Of a stretch of 64,000 bases of DNA, positions 9,560-21,560 are shown piece by piece. The DNA is from Mesostigma viride (taxonomy: Eukaryota > Streptophyta > Mesostigmatophyceae > Mesostigmatales > Mesostigmataceae), in contig RPFO01000082.1 of assembly GCA_009746045.1 (NCBI GenBank), positions 5,044,314 through 5,108,313 of the forward strand, in the 5' to 3' direction. The first letter of the stretch is position 1. The number at the start of each line of letters is the position of its first letter. Made by a program: the position numbers and the translations under genes. Under the pieces are notes generated by a model, which worked only from the letters and a program-made list of their open reading frames with translations, made no database searches and was not told where the DNA came from.

Positions 9560-12500
9560 GGGGGGAGGTGGCTTGCCCACAGGGTCGGGCGTGTGAGCCT
9601 TGACAATCTTCTGCCACCGCGTCTTGTCCTGCATGGCAGTCCAAAGTCGGGAGAGCGAGTGGATGCGGTGTTCAAACTGGGCTGGGACCACTAGGTCGTC
9701 CAGCAACATCTGGATGTAGTTCGTGACAGGTTTCCCTACCCTTTTGGGAATGCCCTTGGGGCCAGGCCAGGGCAGAATGTGTCGCCCTGGCTGGCCAAGC
9801 CGCTAGGGGCCGGCTAGACCAAGGGCGGTGTCGACCTGGCTGGTGCGAGCAAGGTGTCCTACAAATGCTATCCTACGCTGCCTAATCTCGTCCGAAATAC
9901 GAGGCATACCATGATACAATGACTCTGATGACCGGCGCTCGGAAAACCCTACGTTAAGGACCTGTCGGAGCATCCTGTAAACCGTGCCGTTGAGCCTAGC
10001 CGCCAGTTTGCGTGTGAGTGTCCACGCCTCGGCGCCATACGTGAGCACCGTGAGGACGAGGACCTTGAAGAGCATGCGCTTGCGGTGCTCGCCCAGGCCC
10101 TTCGAGCGCCAGTAGGTGTTGAGCGAACGGAGCCTGGCCCAGGCCAGGCCAATGCGGGTGTCCACATGCATCGTCTGCAGTGTCAGGAAGCCAGCTCCCC
10201 AACAGTTTGAAGCGATCGCGGAACGGGGCCTCCGTCCCGTCGAGCAGGCGCGGCAGCGGTGGTGTACTGGAGGCCCCAATCACCATCGCCTCAGTTTTGA
10301 CACTAATCTCCAACCCCACCGCCCGCGCCTCCAGGCCCAGACAGTCCAGCCAGGTCTGAATGTGCTCGGGGCTCGCAATGAGGGTGGTGTCATCCGCATA
10401 AATCAGGTCGGCCAGGCGGTAACCAGGTTTAACCCCGCCGTGCTCTTTCTCGTTAAGGATGTCCAAGCCTGGCTCGAACCCCTTAACAGCAGTAAAGCGC
10501 GCACGTGCCCGACGCATGACGTGATCCACGACAATCATGAACAGGTATGGGGACAGGACACAACCTTGCCACACCCCGTGGTGAAGGGGGAATGGTGGGG
10601 TGGTGCCTTCCGCAGTCCGCACTACTGCCTGTGAGCCCTCATACAGTCGGCGAATGGCAGCAATAAACGCAGGTGGTGGCCCGATCCCGAGCTAGGATGG
10701 CCCAAAGAGCCTCCCAGAGAACCGTGTCAAAGGCCTTGATATAGTCAACAAAAATGAAGACCAGCGGCAAACTGTCAGGGCAAAGGCGACGCACCTCCTC
10801 CATCATTGAACCGGCGCGCGACAAACACAGCCGGCCATGACAGTGTTACAACCACGACGGAAACCCATCTGAGACTCACCCAGGTGTGGGTCCAGCGCGG
10901 CGCGGAGCCTAAGCAGCAGATCATGCGCATGAAGACCTTCAGCGCGGCGCTCTGGAGGCAGACACCCCGGTAGTTACCGGGGTCAGCAGCAGAGCCCTTC
11001 TTGTACAGCATGACGCGGATGGCCGTCTGCCACTCAGCAGGCAGAGGCTCGTCAGAGAGCAGGACACGGTTGCAGAACGCCAGCAGAAGATCCCTAACCG
11101 CCGGATCAGGGGTCTTCAGCAGCTCAGCACAAAGGTGGTCGGCACCGACCGCGCCGCATCGTACCGCAGGCGAGCAATTAAGGGCGCCGTCCAATTCCTT
11201 CAAAGTGAAGGGGTGGACGACGTCGTTGGTGGCAAGGCAGCCCTCGATCCTGCAAGGCGGGGACTTTGGTAGTCCGCGACCGAGGAGGGGGGCGCTGGCG
11301 GCGGCGGGGGTCCGGCAACCCCGAGGCGGGCGGCCGTCTCGGGGTGAAGCGGCGGGGGGGGCGCCCGCGAGCCCCACCGGTCAAGGAAACATTGTGTGCC
11401 AACCAGCGGTCAAGGCTGACCGGCGCCGTGCTGTCCCCGGTGTGCTCTGGACACCGGGCCGGGTGCGCTGCCGCCGGCCGCCGAGCCGGTCGAGGTGGTA
11501 TCACATGTCCTTGCCCTGGTTGCGAGCTTGGTGCAGGCCTTGGCATCTGCGATGCACTGGGCCGCCTCCGCGTCCTGAGCGTGCTCGTAGGCCTCCACGA
11601 GGGCGGCCTTGAGCACTGGTTTCTGCAGTGGGTCCCGGTTACGCTTGCATGAGGCGGTGCCGGGCGGCCAAGACCTTGGGGTCCTGGCGGTAGAGCGGGC
11701 CGATGCGGCGGCGGGGCATGGCCATTGGCCGGCAGGTGCCGGGCCGCCTGGCACTGAACAACGGGGCACGGGCCGCAAAGCCCGCAAAAATGGCGGCGTT
11801 GGGGGCACCCTGGTCTAGCTCGTCGACGCCGGTCCGCGTGGGAGTCCAGGGCCGACAGGTACTCCAGTCGGCACCGGTTCCGCGCGTGCTCCTCGGCGCC
11901 TGTCCAGTCCTCAGGATCTCCCCGGACCGGGCGTAGAGCAGGCCAGTCAGGGCGGACCACTGGGGCGCGGCGCGCGGGGACGTGGAACCGGAGCCGAATG
12001 GTCGCGCGCACCAACCGGTGGTCATGCAGAGCACACCGTGGGCGTGTCAAACACTCGGGTGTCCAGAACCAAGGTGCACGCACCTGGGCCGTGCCGTACC
12101 ACCACGTAGTCCAAACAGGCCTGACGGCCGTCAGGGCCACGAAGAGTGACCAAGTCCTGTGAGGGACGTTGGTGGAAGTGCATGGCAGTTGACAGCAACC
12201 ATCCCGCTATCCCGCAGAAAGGCAGAAAACAGGGGAGTGTTGTCGTTAGCATCGATCCGTGTCAGCAGGCGCAAAGCGACTGCCAGCAGTGCCCACGGGG
12301 AGCGTGGCATTGGCGTCAAGCAGCATAACCAAAAAGTGGCGGGCCGGAGTGACCCCCTCAAGGCTATGCATGCAAGGACTCGAAGAACTGCTGGCGTTCC
12401 AACTCAGGTAGACCACCACTATTATGGGGTGCGTAGCCCACCCCCACCGTGAGGTGGTGCTTATAGACCGCCGCCCCTCGACGGAGGTGAAATATGCTAC

Positions 12501-13109
12501 CATAAGGCGTGGGGTTAGAAACTGAAGCGTGCTGAGGCTAGCAACCAGTGCCAGCGGCGAACACAAAAGACCAACACCACCTTGGCCTGGTGTACCACTG
12601 CCAGCGAAATAAAACCGCCAGCCACCTGCCAGCCGATCAGTGCTCACCATGCCAAGTGGCACCGAGCGGCGATGCTCTTGCACGCCTAGAATAGATACAC
12701 GATGGGCTATGCAGAAGGCAACGAGCTCTTCTACCCGATAGCTATGACCGCTATCTGCTAGCAATGTGCGTGCGTTGAAGGTGGCAAGGGCCAAGGATGC
12801 CTGCTGGCCCACCAGGGGAGAGTGGCGATGGGGGATGGAGGTGGATGCAGCGGGGGACCGTGGGGGTGGGGATGGAGGGGAGGGAAGGGAAGCGGAGGAA
12901 AGAGTGCTTTTCATCGCATTTATTTTGTCCTGCAGGCGTAGGATGCGAGCCTGCCGCCTGCTCTGGGTATTCGGGGATGCTTGTGCAACGCAGAGGCGTA
13001 GAAAATCTAGCATGGCAGCGTTGGGTGTTGCTAATCTTGCTGCTGAGAGCTGTCGTTCGAGCCCGAGATGCCGGCACCACCATGCACTACAATACGCTTC
13101 CGTGGACAC
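9560..13109 (-). pseudogene. LINE ORF2: AP-endonuclease plus reverse transcriptase
   Basis: The endonuclease part (about 12770-12030) shows ATFNARTL, the catalytic-type Glu in GVQEHRR, GVGLLCSP, LLDANATL and an ALHDHRLVRATIRL block, matching APE-type LINE endonucleases. The reverse transcriptase follows, with AIRVMLYKKGSAADPGNYRG, then FVDYIKAFDTV, GVWQGCVLSP and the YADD catalytic motif near 10390. The C-terminus has LTYGAEAWTLTRKLA and RQRRIAFVGHLAR, a block common in LINE tails. The protein is spread over several frames (13109-12246, 12361-12022, 11377-10775, 10622-9996, 10279-9803), so at least four frameshifts have disabled it. The clade cannot be fixed by eye. Confidence 0.85.
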
Positions 13110-13559
13110 CTTTTTCAGCGGGGAAAGTGCCCCCGGGCCTCCAGGGCAAATTCAGAAAGCGATGCAGAACTTAGATACTAAAATTTCGTTTTTGGTTCGT
13201 ACCGTACAGCCAATCATTTTGCGCCCGGATCAAATTGTAATCTGGGCACTGAACACGAAAATTTCAGCGGAACGTACGAAACACCAACACAACTAGAGAA
13301 AATTGTCAGTGACGAAACTGTAGTACCGTGTACCCAAGCAAAATGTAGTAGGACTTCGCTAAAGTCACGTTCGGAATTTTTTCCCGCAAGATTCCCCCGC
13401 ATGATTCCCCCTGCTAGGTTCAGGTCCAGTCGATGCTCGCCAAATGGCGCAAAAAAAAGAAACATGTGTTAAATCAACGGTGCGAATCCTCGTTACCGCT
13501 CGGGTAACATTCTCACTCATTTCGCCTCTCCTAGGAACCGTATTGTAGTGTGCATGTGT

Positions 13560-15113
13560 CTCAGTCGACTGTTAGATCGATGCATGGGAGTGGAACGGGG
13601 GATTGTTTAGACTTTAGAGGCTGTCCCCGAAGCCTGTTAGCCGCGAGCCGACGAGTGGGGTTGTCTACTTCCTGGAACCACCATGCAGGGGCAGCACGCT
13701 TCGCACCACGAGACTCCACACGAGACTCCACATTGTCGGTGTCTACACGGACACCACCCTGGCAGGTAAGCACCAAAACGACCATCCGGCAACAGTCGCA
13801 GCTGCACACGCTTACCCCCCGGTACGTACCTGGCTCGTGCCACCACCACCTTCTCGTGATATTCCAGCACTTGCTCCTCGCCGCCACCAGCTGTGCCGGG
13901 GTGTAGTCTTCATCCATGCTGATGGGGTGGCCCTTGAGCAGACGACGGGCTCCCATGACCCGTTTCTGGTCGTTCACGGTGCATGGCCATGGTGACCAGA
14001 ACCAGGCCAGCTGGGCCTGGCAGGCGGATGGCCCTGTCAATGGTCACGTGATCGCGCAGCTGCCGAACAACCCCAAGAACGCGGGGCCCCGCAAGGCCTC
14101 GGTAAGTCATTGTGCGGTGTCATGCGCGCCCTTCTCAACATTCTTGAGAATGATATTGCGTTGTCTGAGCTGAGCCACATTCTGCAACGCGACTGCGGTG
14201 GCAGCCGACTTAGCCGCCTGGGCGACTATATGGCATCCAGGTTCTTCCCCGCCGCGTACGCGAACGTCGGACCCGCTTGGGGGGGGGGGGTGGCCATGGC
14301 CGCCTTTAATTCCAGCAATGTGGCTTGGGTGACATGCAGCAGAGTCAGCAGCCAAAGACTTGAGCTACAGACAGAGGTGATCGCCTGCAGCTCAGTGGGG
14401 TCGGCTGCGCCGGCAGGGGTGTCGGCATTGGCCGAGGTGTCGGATGCGGCCGCGATGGTCGCCAGCGGTTTGCAGAGTTCAGGGCAGCATGTTAAGAGGC
14501 AGGAGGCGCGTTGCAGGTCGTCGTCCCATTGCAGCCACTCCGCGGGGCCGTCAGGCACAGCTGCGCCGGTGTTGGGGTGGCGGATGATGTCGTCGGCGCC
14601 GTATCGAATTTTGAGGATTTGCAGCACGTCGGCGACCGGCATGGTGAAAAATGCTGCAAAGTCGGACGGTTGCAGGCAGGTTCCGAGGCTTGTATATTTG
14701 GTTAAATCAGACGGTGAGGGCGGTGGGGTTGCAGGCGTGGGGGTAGCCTCGGCGGCCATGGGAGTGACTTCCGAAGTCACTTCCGTGGTACGCGGCTTCT
14801 TGGGAGCGGCGGGAGCGATGCCGACGAAAGGCCGGGCTGGCTGCGGCAAGAACGTCGTCCAGCGAGCGGTTTTCTGGGGCGGCAGGTGTTGTCGGGGCCT
14901 CCATATAGCTACGGGGAAGATGTCGAATGCTGGGGCGGGGGGCGCAGGCGTGCTATTCACGAAGGGAATGCCGCCATATCGATCGAGTCGAAAATAGCGA
15001 TATCTGCTGGGCAGGCCGAGGTCGAGAATGTACGAAATCGGGGACGATAGGCTGCTGCAGAAAATTATACCAGGCTGCATGTTCGTCATCAGAAGACGAG
15101 TCGAATGCAACAA
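13560..15113 (-). pseudogene. LINE ORF1-like (L1-type nucleic-acid-binding protein)
   Basis: The first frame (15113-14226) is Pro/Ala/Thr-rich and reads into a short helical stretch, NVAQLRQRNIILKNVEKGAH, in a second frame. GVVRQLRDHVTIDRAIRLPG follows (about 14080-14020), resembling the RRM-like core. Then KRVMGARRLLKGHPISMDED and YTPAQLVAARSKCW (about 13960-13860) match the C-terminal domain of L1-type ORF1 proteins. These coat the LINE RNA and chaperone it. Frame changes between the parts mean it is broken. It lies directly 5' of the ORF2 on the same strand. Confidence 0.6.
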
Positions 15114-15236
15114 ACCCGACTAAATTTCATGGCCTGAGTCGAAAGTTATGAGCATTATCGGCAGCCATAGCTCGGCATATTTTCGTAGCTGATATCATGA
15201 CTTTTATTGTAGTAGTACATCAACTCTAGGCGGGGA

Positions 15237-15394
15237 GGATACTGTAACACATATATCCCTGAGAATTAAGCGGCATATGGTTTTTAATACATTTTAGGCG
15301 ACAACCTGCAGGTGGTGGGTGTAAACTGCCACCTAGCTACTCGGGGTGCACAAGTGAGGTGCACCTGCACCACCATGCATGTATTCCAGCATCT
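15237..15394. repeat. Dispersed repeat R, copy 1
   Basis: The segment begins GTAACACATATATCCCTGAG and ends with GGTGCACCTGCACCACCATG. A diverged copy starts at 17174 (GTAACACATATCCCTGAG), and its right half reappears at about 20758-20795. The piggyBac-like element sits immediately after this copy. Family unknown. Confidence 0.6.
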
Positions 15395-15398
15395 TTAA

Positions 15399-17102
15399 CC
15401 CTTAAACCGTAGCAACTCAGTCCTAAAAATCGGACTGAGTTGCACATCTTCGCACATATGTTTCTCTATGGCCTAAAAACAATTTCTGGCTACCCCTTGG
15501 TACCAAGCATGCATTTATGTTGAATTTCTTTGGGGACATGCCACTGGTCCCATATCTTTGACTTTGGGGTGCTATAAATAGCGCCAACCCCAGGGGGGTA
15601 CGGAAAAATGGGATTTGAGACATACATCATGCAATATGGACCACTTATACAAATATATAGGCCCTGGAATTTCAAAGGCAGTTAGTTTATATCACAGGCA
15701 TGCCATCAATGCATTCACAACATGACATGCTACAGAACTGCACAAGCTAGCTAGCAAACATCCCAAAATAGCTCAGTCCTAAAAATAGGACCAAGTTTTT
15801 TGGGGGGGTTGGCTAGCACTCCCGTTTTGGTTTCCTTTCCAAATGTGGCACAAAACATCATAGCTGGCCACACATGCATCCTCCAACACATTTCCAGCAT
15901 TAAAACAGCAGCTCATGCTATATAATATTGAAAATCTAGTGCCATTGGGCATAAAGCACGTGTAGAAGGCACATGCAAGGAGCTTACTACCAATGTACCC
16001 TACACGCTAAAAACAACTTCAAAATACAAGGAAAAAGGAAAGAAACCAAATAAGCAACTTGCTGATGCTTCAATGCAAGCAGATCCCAGGCATCTCTATG
16101 TCTCTAACACACAGCAAACTCACAAAAAGAAGGCGGACTTGGCCAGCATGCATGCCTAGAACTGGGCAGAAAAACACTCGCCCTGAGTTGTTTAAGCAAC
16201 GGAAAGCATCGTATCATCACAATAAACATTATTACAAACGATATCTGTCGTTATACCGACATTCATGTTGTAGCATACGCTAAAAGCAGTCAAAACTCGT
16301 CCAAAATCTGGCCGAGGTAACATTACTACCCAACCATCACAAGCCTATGCACAGAAGCAATAAAACAACAAAAAGACAGACATAAAGCCTCGATTATAGC
16401 CCCAAGACTGGTATCGAAACAATATATGACACATGCGCGGTCACTGAGACATGATAAAAGGCTAAAACGTACCTGGTCGAAACCACAGATTACCTTGTTT
16501 GCAGGAGCTAGCACGCCTACCCCATGAACGTAGCCGCAAGCATGTCCTGGCCGCCATTGATGATCGACTGTGCTAGGAACGACGTAACTAACTCATCCAT
16601 GCGCAAAAATCCGAACATTTCCTACCGAGCAACAAGTACAGCTTGCACTGTCATCGCCTGGCCGCTCACGCGATTTGCTGCGCCGCCACATAACCTCGAG
16701 ACATATCTAGGCATTTGTAAATGTTGCACGGCTACGCATATAGCATTTACAAGACCTAGGGATGATGCCTACAAAGTTTCAGTCGAATACGTCAAGCCAT
16801 GCTCTCGCCCCAGTCAGTTGTTTGTGCCACCATAGCCGCGGACGTGAATAATTTTTATTCACGTCGTCCTCGTTTGGCCATGGTACCCCCCCTACTTTCC
16901 TTGACCGTAGGTCCCTGTCCAGGTGTCCAAAAGTAGTAAACCAGGGGTGTACGTGAAAGTACAAATCTAGATCTCGAATGTGGTCCAAACAGAATATTCA
17001 AAAGTTTGCTAGAATTATAGCTAGTTCTGCCACAAACTCGGTCCGATTTTTAGGACTGAGAAAAACTCAGTCCTTCAAATCGGACCGAGTACGGTTTAAG
17101 GG
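15399..17102. mobile_element. piggyBac-like non-autonomous element at TTAA
   Basis: The left end is TTAA (15395-15398) followed by CCCTTAAACCGTAG. The right end is the complement, CTACGGTTTAAGGG-like sequence ending at 17102, followed by TTAA (17103-17106). A TTAA target duplication with a CCC-starting terminus is the hallmark of the piggyBac superfamily. Just inside each end lies a hairpin built from CTCAGTCCTAAAAATCGGAC and its complement (about 15417-15442 and 17041-17090), and a further copy lies at 15773-15797. No transposase frame of useful length is present in its 1,704 bp, so it would depend on an enzyme supplied elsewhere. Confidence 0.85.
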
Positions 17103-17171
17103 TTAATAATTATATAATAAAATTTATAGCTCCGGCCGTGGGGAACATACATCAAGGAGACAACCAGCGCA

Positions 17172-17292
17172 GGTAACACATATCCCTGAGTGAGAAGGGG
17201 CATATGGGTACATGCAACCTCTGTCTGGGCTACATGCAACCTGCACGTGGTGGATGTAAACCGCCACCTACCGACTACTATACTCTGGGTGC
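17172..17292. repeat. Dispersed repeat R, copy 2, split by a LINE
   Basis: Diverged copy of the repeat at 15237. Its right part ends TACTCTGGGTGC (17281-17292), and the same 12 bases appear at 20758-20769, followed by the expected continuation of the repeat (TGCACCTGCACCACCATG). The LINE between them therefore landed inside this repeat. Confidence 0.7.
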
Positions 17293-20200
17293 CTTTTTGC
17301 GGGATAGCGGGATGGTTGCTGTCAACTGCCACTTCCAACTGAACGTCCCTCATGCACAGGACTTGGTCACTTTTCGGGGCCCTAATAACGACCGTCAGGC
17401 CTGTCTGGACTACATGGCCGTGGTACGGCAGCCCAGGTGCACTTCGGTTCTGGATACTCGAGTGTTCGACCCATGACCCACGTCGGTGTACTCTGACGGC
17501 CACGGTCCGGTTGGTGCGTGCAACCATTCGGCTCCGGTTCCACGCCCCGCAAAGTGCCGCGCCCCAGTGGCCCGTCCTGACTGCATGGTCTGCGCTACGC
17601 CCGGTCCGGGGGGATCCTGAGGACTGGACGGACGTCGCCGAGCACGAGCGGAACAGGTGCCGACGCCGGCGTACGTACCGGCCTGGAGGCCCTGGACGTC
17701 CAGGCGGACGTCGACGCGCTGGCCCAGGGGGCTCCCGGCAACGCTGCCATTTTTGCGGCCGGCTTAATTTGCGGCCGGCCCGCGCCCCGTTGCTCAGCGG
17801 CCCGGCACCTGCTGGCCATGCCCCGCCGCCGCCCCGGCCCGCTCTACCGCCAGGACCCCAAGGTCTTGGCCGCCGGGCACCGGCCGCCTCACGCGCGTAT
17901 AACCGGGACCCGCTGCTGAAACCGGTGCTTGAAGGCTGCCCTTGTGGAGGCTTACGCACATGGTCAGGACGCAGAGGCGGCCCAGTGCATGGCAGATGCC
18001 AAGGCCTGCCAAGCTCGCAACCAGGGCAAGGACATGTCGGTACCACGTACCTCGATCGACCGGCTCGGCGCAGCCGGCGGCTGGCAGCGCACCCCGCGGT
18101 GGAGCACACGGGGGACTGCGCGGCACTGGTTAGTCTTGACCGGCCGCTGTTTGGCCCACAATATTTCCTTGACACTGAGGTGGGGCTCGCGCCCCTCCCC
18201 CGCCGCTTCACCCCGTCGGAGACGGCCCGGCGCCCGTCTCAATCGGTGTCGCCGGAACCCCCCCGCCGCCTGCGCTCCCCTCCTCCCGAGGCCGCGGGCT
18301 ACCAAGTCCCCGCCTAATGAAGGATCGAGGGCTGCCTTCATGCACCAACGACGTCGTCCACCCCTTCACTTTGGAGGAATTGGACGGCGCCCTTGCTCGC
18401 CTGCTGCGCGGTACGACCCGGCGGTCGGTGCCGACCACCTTTCGGCTGAGCTGCTGAAGACCCCTGACCTGGCGGTGAGGCCCGAGCTTCTGCTGCAGCG
18501 TTCTGCAACCGTGTCCTGCTCTCTGATGAGCCTCCGCCCGCTGAGTGGCAGACAGCCATCCGAGTCATGCTGTAGACGAAGGGCTCTGCTGCTGCTGACC
18601 CCGGTAACTATAATATCAGGTTGTCTGCCTCCGGCCGGAGCGCCGCGCTGAAGGTCTTCATGCGCATGATCAATGCTGCACAGGCTCCGCGCCGCTCTGG
18701 ACCCAGATCTGGGTGAGTCTCAGATGGGTTTCCGTCGTGGTCGTAACACTGTCATGGCTGTGTTTGTCGTGCGCCGGTTGATGGAGGAGGTGCGTCGCCT
18801 TTGCCCTGACAGTTTGCCGCTCAGCTAGTCTTCATTTCTGTTGACTAAATTAAAGGCCTTGATATAATATCAAGGCCTTTGACACGGTCCTCTGCGGGGA
18901 GGATCTTTGGGCCATCCTAGCTCTGCATGGATCGGGTACCACCAGCGTTTATTGCTGCCATTCGTCGACTGTATGAGGGCTCACAGCTAGGCAGTAGTGC
19001 GGGTCGATCCACTTAGTGCGGATTAGGCACCACCCCACCATATTCCCCCTTCACCACGGAGTGGCAAGTTTGTGTCCTGTCCCCATATATGTTAATTATT
19101 GTCGTGGATCACGTCATGCCGGCCGGCCGGGTACGTGCGCGCTTTACTGTACTGCTCTTCAGGGGTTCGATCGAGCCCGGCTTGGACATCCTTAACGAGC
19201 GCGAACACGGCAGCGGTGGCCCTGGCTACCGCCGGCCTGTCCGACCTGATTAAATTATGCATGCGGATGCATGATACCACCGCCTCATGCATCGAGGCGG
19301 TCGAGCGCCCCGAGCACATTCAGACCTGGCTGGACTGTCTGGGCTTGGAGGCGAGCACGGTGGGGTTGGAGATTAGTGTCAAAACTGAGGGGATGGTGAT
19401 TGGGGCTTCCAGTCGCCCGCCGCCGCAGCGGCTGCTAGACGGGATAGAGGTCCCGTTCCGTGGTCGCTTCAAACTGCTGCCAGCCCCCAGGGGAGCATGC
19501 TCCCCGACACCGCCGGTGATGTGGCCGACGATGTAGACACCCGCATCAGCCTGGGCGCCTGGGGCTAGGCATCGTTCCCTCAAAACCTACTGGCACACGA
19601 AGGACCTCGGCGAGCACCGCAAGCACATGCTCCTCAAGGTCCGGCCTGGTCCTCACGGTGCTCACCTATGGCGCCGAGGCATGGATGCTCACGGACACGC
19701 TGGCCGCCAAGCTCGACGGCACGGTATAACCAGGATGCTACGTCAGTCCCTGAAGGTATAGGGTTTTCCACGCACAGGTCTTTAGAATCTTTGTACCAGG
19801 GTATGCCTCGCATTTCGGACGAGATTAGACAGCGTAGGATAGCATTCGTAGGACATCTTGCTCGCACCGGCCAGGTAGACACCGACCTCGGTCTCATGGC
19901 CGGCCCCGGCAGCGGCTTGGCCAGCCAGGGCGGCATGTCCTGACCTGGCCTGGCCCCAAGGACATCAAGGAGACAACCAGCGCAGGCCAGAAATCGGGAG
20001 AATCCGGACCATGGTAGCTCGAGCCTGCCGTTATCTTGTCCGCGTGTTCGAGTCGTTCAGGATGATGAAGATGAATGGTGATGGAAATGTGTATCCTTGT
20101 GCATTGAAATTATGGCTGGCTTACGTGTAGAGCGACTAGATGACCTAGACGGTGGGGCCGGAAACAGCATGCTTGATCAGGGCGTGTGTTTCGAGCCTAA

Positions 20201-20757
20201 CTGGCCGGGAGTGTCTAGTGGTGAGCACCATTGCTGCGATCGCTCTCCCACCATTTACGAGGAAATACCCGCAAATGGAAAACCACTGAAAAGGTAGCTA
20301 GTCAGTCATCACGTTAGCCATGCCATGATTCCAAACGTCCAAGAACTGCACACGGTGCAAAGGCAAAAAGCCGGAGGACAGCACATACCTATAAGAAGGT
20401 AGGCCGCAAACATGTCATGACCTACCCACAGCAGTTGCTGGCCGAGTCACCTAGTACGTGGTCCCAGCCCCGTTTGAACATCGCATTCACTCCCTCTCTC
20501 TTGCTTGGACTGCTATGCAACACAAGATCGAAGAGGTGGAAGACGATTGTCCAGGCTCACACGCCAGCGCCCCCGTGGGCAAGCCCCCCCCCCCAAGAGG
20601 AAGGGGCGGTTTGCTGAGTAGAATAGTTAGGGTTTTCTAGATTAGATTAGCTTAGAGTTAGATTAGTTTTGTTTCGCGGCTTTGCCCACCTCCATCCATC
20701 CAGCAAGGGAATATGTGCTACATGATCTCCAAACGGAGTCATGTTATAGTTACTTTT
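17293..20757 (+). pseudogene. 5'-truncated LINE copy 2 with 12-bp target duplication
   Basis: Bounded by TACTCTGGGTGC on both sides (17281-17292 and 20758-20769). It starts within the endonuclease (GMVAVNCH near 17312, then ACLDYMAVVR) and runs through reverse-transcriptase remnants (ADHLSAELLKTPD at about 18430) and LDCLGLEASTVGLEISVKTE (about 19335). It then continues into RISDEIRQRRIAFVGHLART (19808-19870) and a 3' region like that of the copy at 9340. It is the same family as the minus-strand LINE, on the opposite strand. Many stops and frameshifts, and the YADD block is destroyed. A ~420-bp insertion interrupts its 3' part. Confidence 0.8.
19965..20385. mobile_element. Unclassified ~420-bp insertion inside LINE copy 2
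   Basis: Comparison with the other LINE copy shows continuous homology up to CTGGCCCCAAGGACAT (about 19964) and again from CCTATAAGAAGGTAGG (about 20388), with unrelated sequence between. ACAT flanks both sides and may be a short target duplication. The insertion begins CAAGGAGACAACCAGCGCAG, a string also found at 17154 and 24869. No terminal inverted repeat or gene seen. Confidence 0.5.
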
Positions 20758-21039
20758 TACTCTGGGTGCACATGATGTGCACCTGCACCACCATGATGGA
20801 TCATACAGGTCTATATAAAAGAAGGCCTGCATGACATGGGGTGGAAGATGATTATGGCTAGGCTATAGCTGGAGTATGGCATCTCGAAAGCTGAGAGCAA
20901 CTCTCTGCATGGGTGAAAGCATGACTAAATACTCTAAAGCTAATGCATTGGCGGGTGTGAGCCCATCGCGTAGGCATACATGGCCACTTCACTACTCACT
21001 AAGCTTTACTACTAGAGCTACACTAAGTTGCTATGCAAT

Positions 21040-21560
21040 CCCCTAGGCTAGGGTGGCTGGGGTGGCTCCGAGGGCCGGGCGGCAGGGGTCGCCTGCCAGG
21101 GCTTGTGGGCGACGTAGATGTCCGCCCCCCTCCAGTAGACCGGCTTCTTCCCTGCCGTCTGCCGGAGCTGGAGGTATAGGTCGCGGCCATAGCTGCCGTC
21201 GCCGTTGTTGCTGCGTCAAGGTCAAGTCGATCGTCGTCCAGCGTGTAGGAGGTCCCCCCATGCAAGCCGCTTGCGGCGCTCGAGAAACTCCATCTTATCT
21301 GCCATGGCGTCAAAGGTGAGGAGCACGGGGGATGGTCCAGCCTTACCCCGCGAGCGGGGAAGGCAGGTCACCCCCGGCGGCTTGCCCTTACCAGTGAGAG
21401 CCGTTTGGGAACCAGGATGTTGTAGTGTAGGCCGGATGCTAGGGATATACTGGCTACATGCAGCTGTGCCGGGGGCATATGCATCGATCTGGTTGATCAA
21501 TTGAGTGCAGCTAGATATGTTCATGCGATTGGTCTTGCTTAGTTGCAGGCTTAGAGCCAT
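21040..21560 (-). pseudogene. Second LINE ORF1 C-terminal fragment
   Basis: Minus-strand frames read PSPVLLTFDAMADKMEFLER, then a shifted frame with DLTLTQQQRRRQLWP and a third with GKKPVYWRGADIYVAHKPW. This series (RRM-like core, LT-QQ-RR helix, then a GK-aromatic-RG block) is the C-terminal half of L1-type ORF1 proteins. Two frameshifts break it. It is not a close copy of the ORF1 at 13560-15113, so it comes from another LINE. Confidence 0.6.

Larger units (their letters stand above)
9340..15150 (-). mobile_element. Non-LTR retrotransposon (LINE), decayed, near full length
   Basis: On the minus strand the order is an ORF1-like region (about 15113-13560), a ~450-bp gap, then ORF2 with endonuclease and reverse transcriptase (13109-9560), then a 3' region ending in TTAATTAATTAATTAA (about 9337-9353). 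That order and the repeated 3' tail fit one LINE of about 5.8 kb. The join of ORF1 to ORF2 as a single element is inferred from order and strand. A related 3' end (CCCCAACGGGGA...TTAATTAAT) closes the fragment at 45540-46477. I found no convincing target duplication. Confidence 0.7.
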
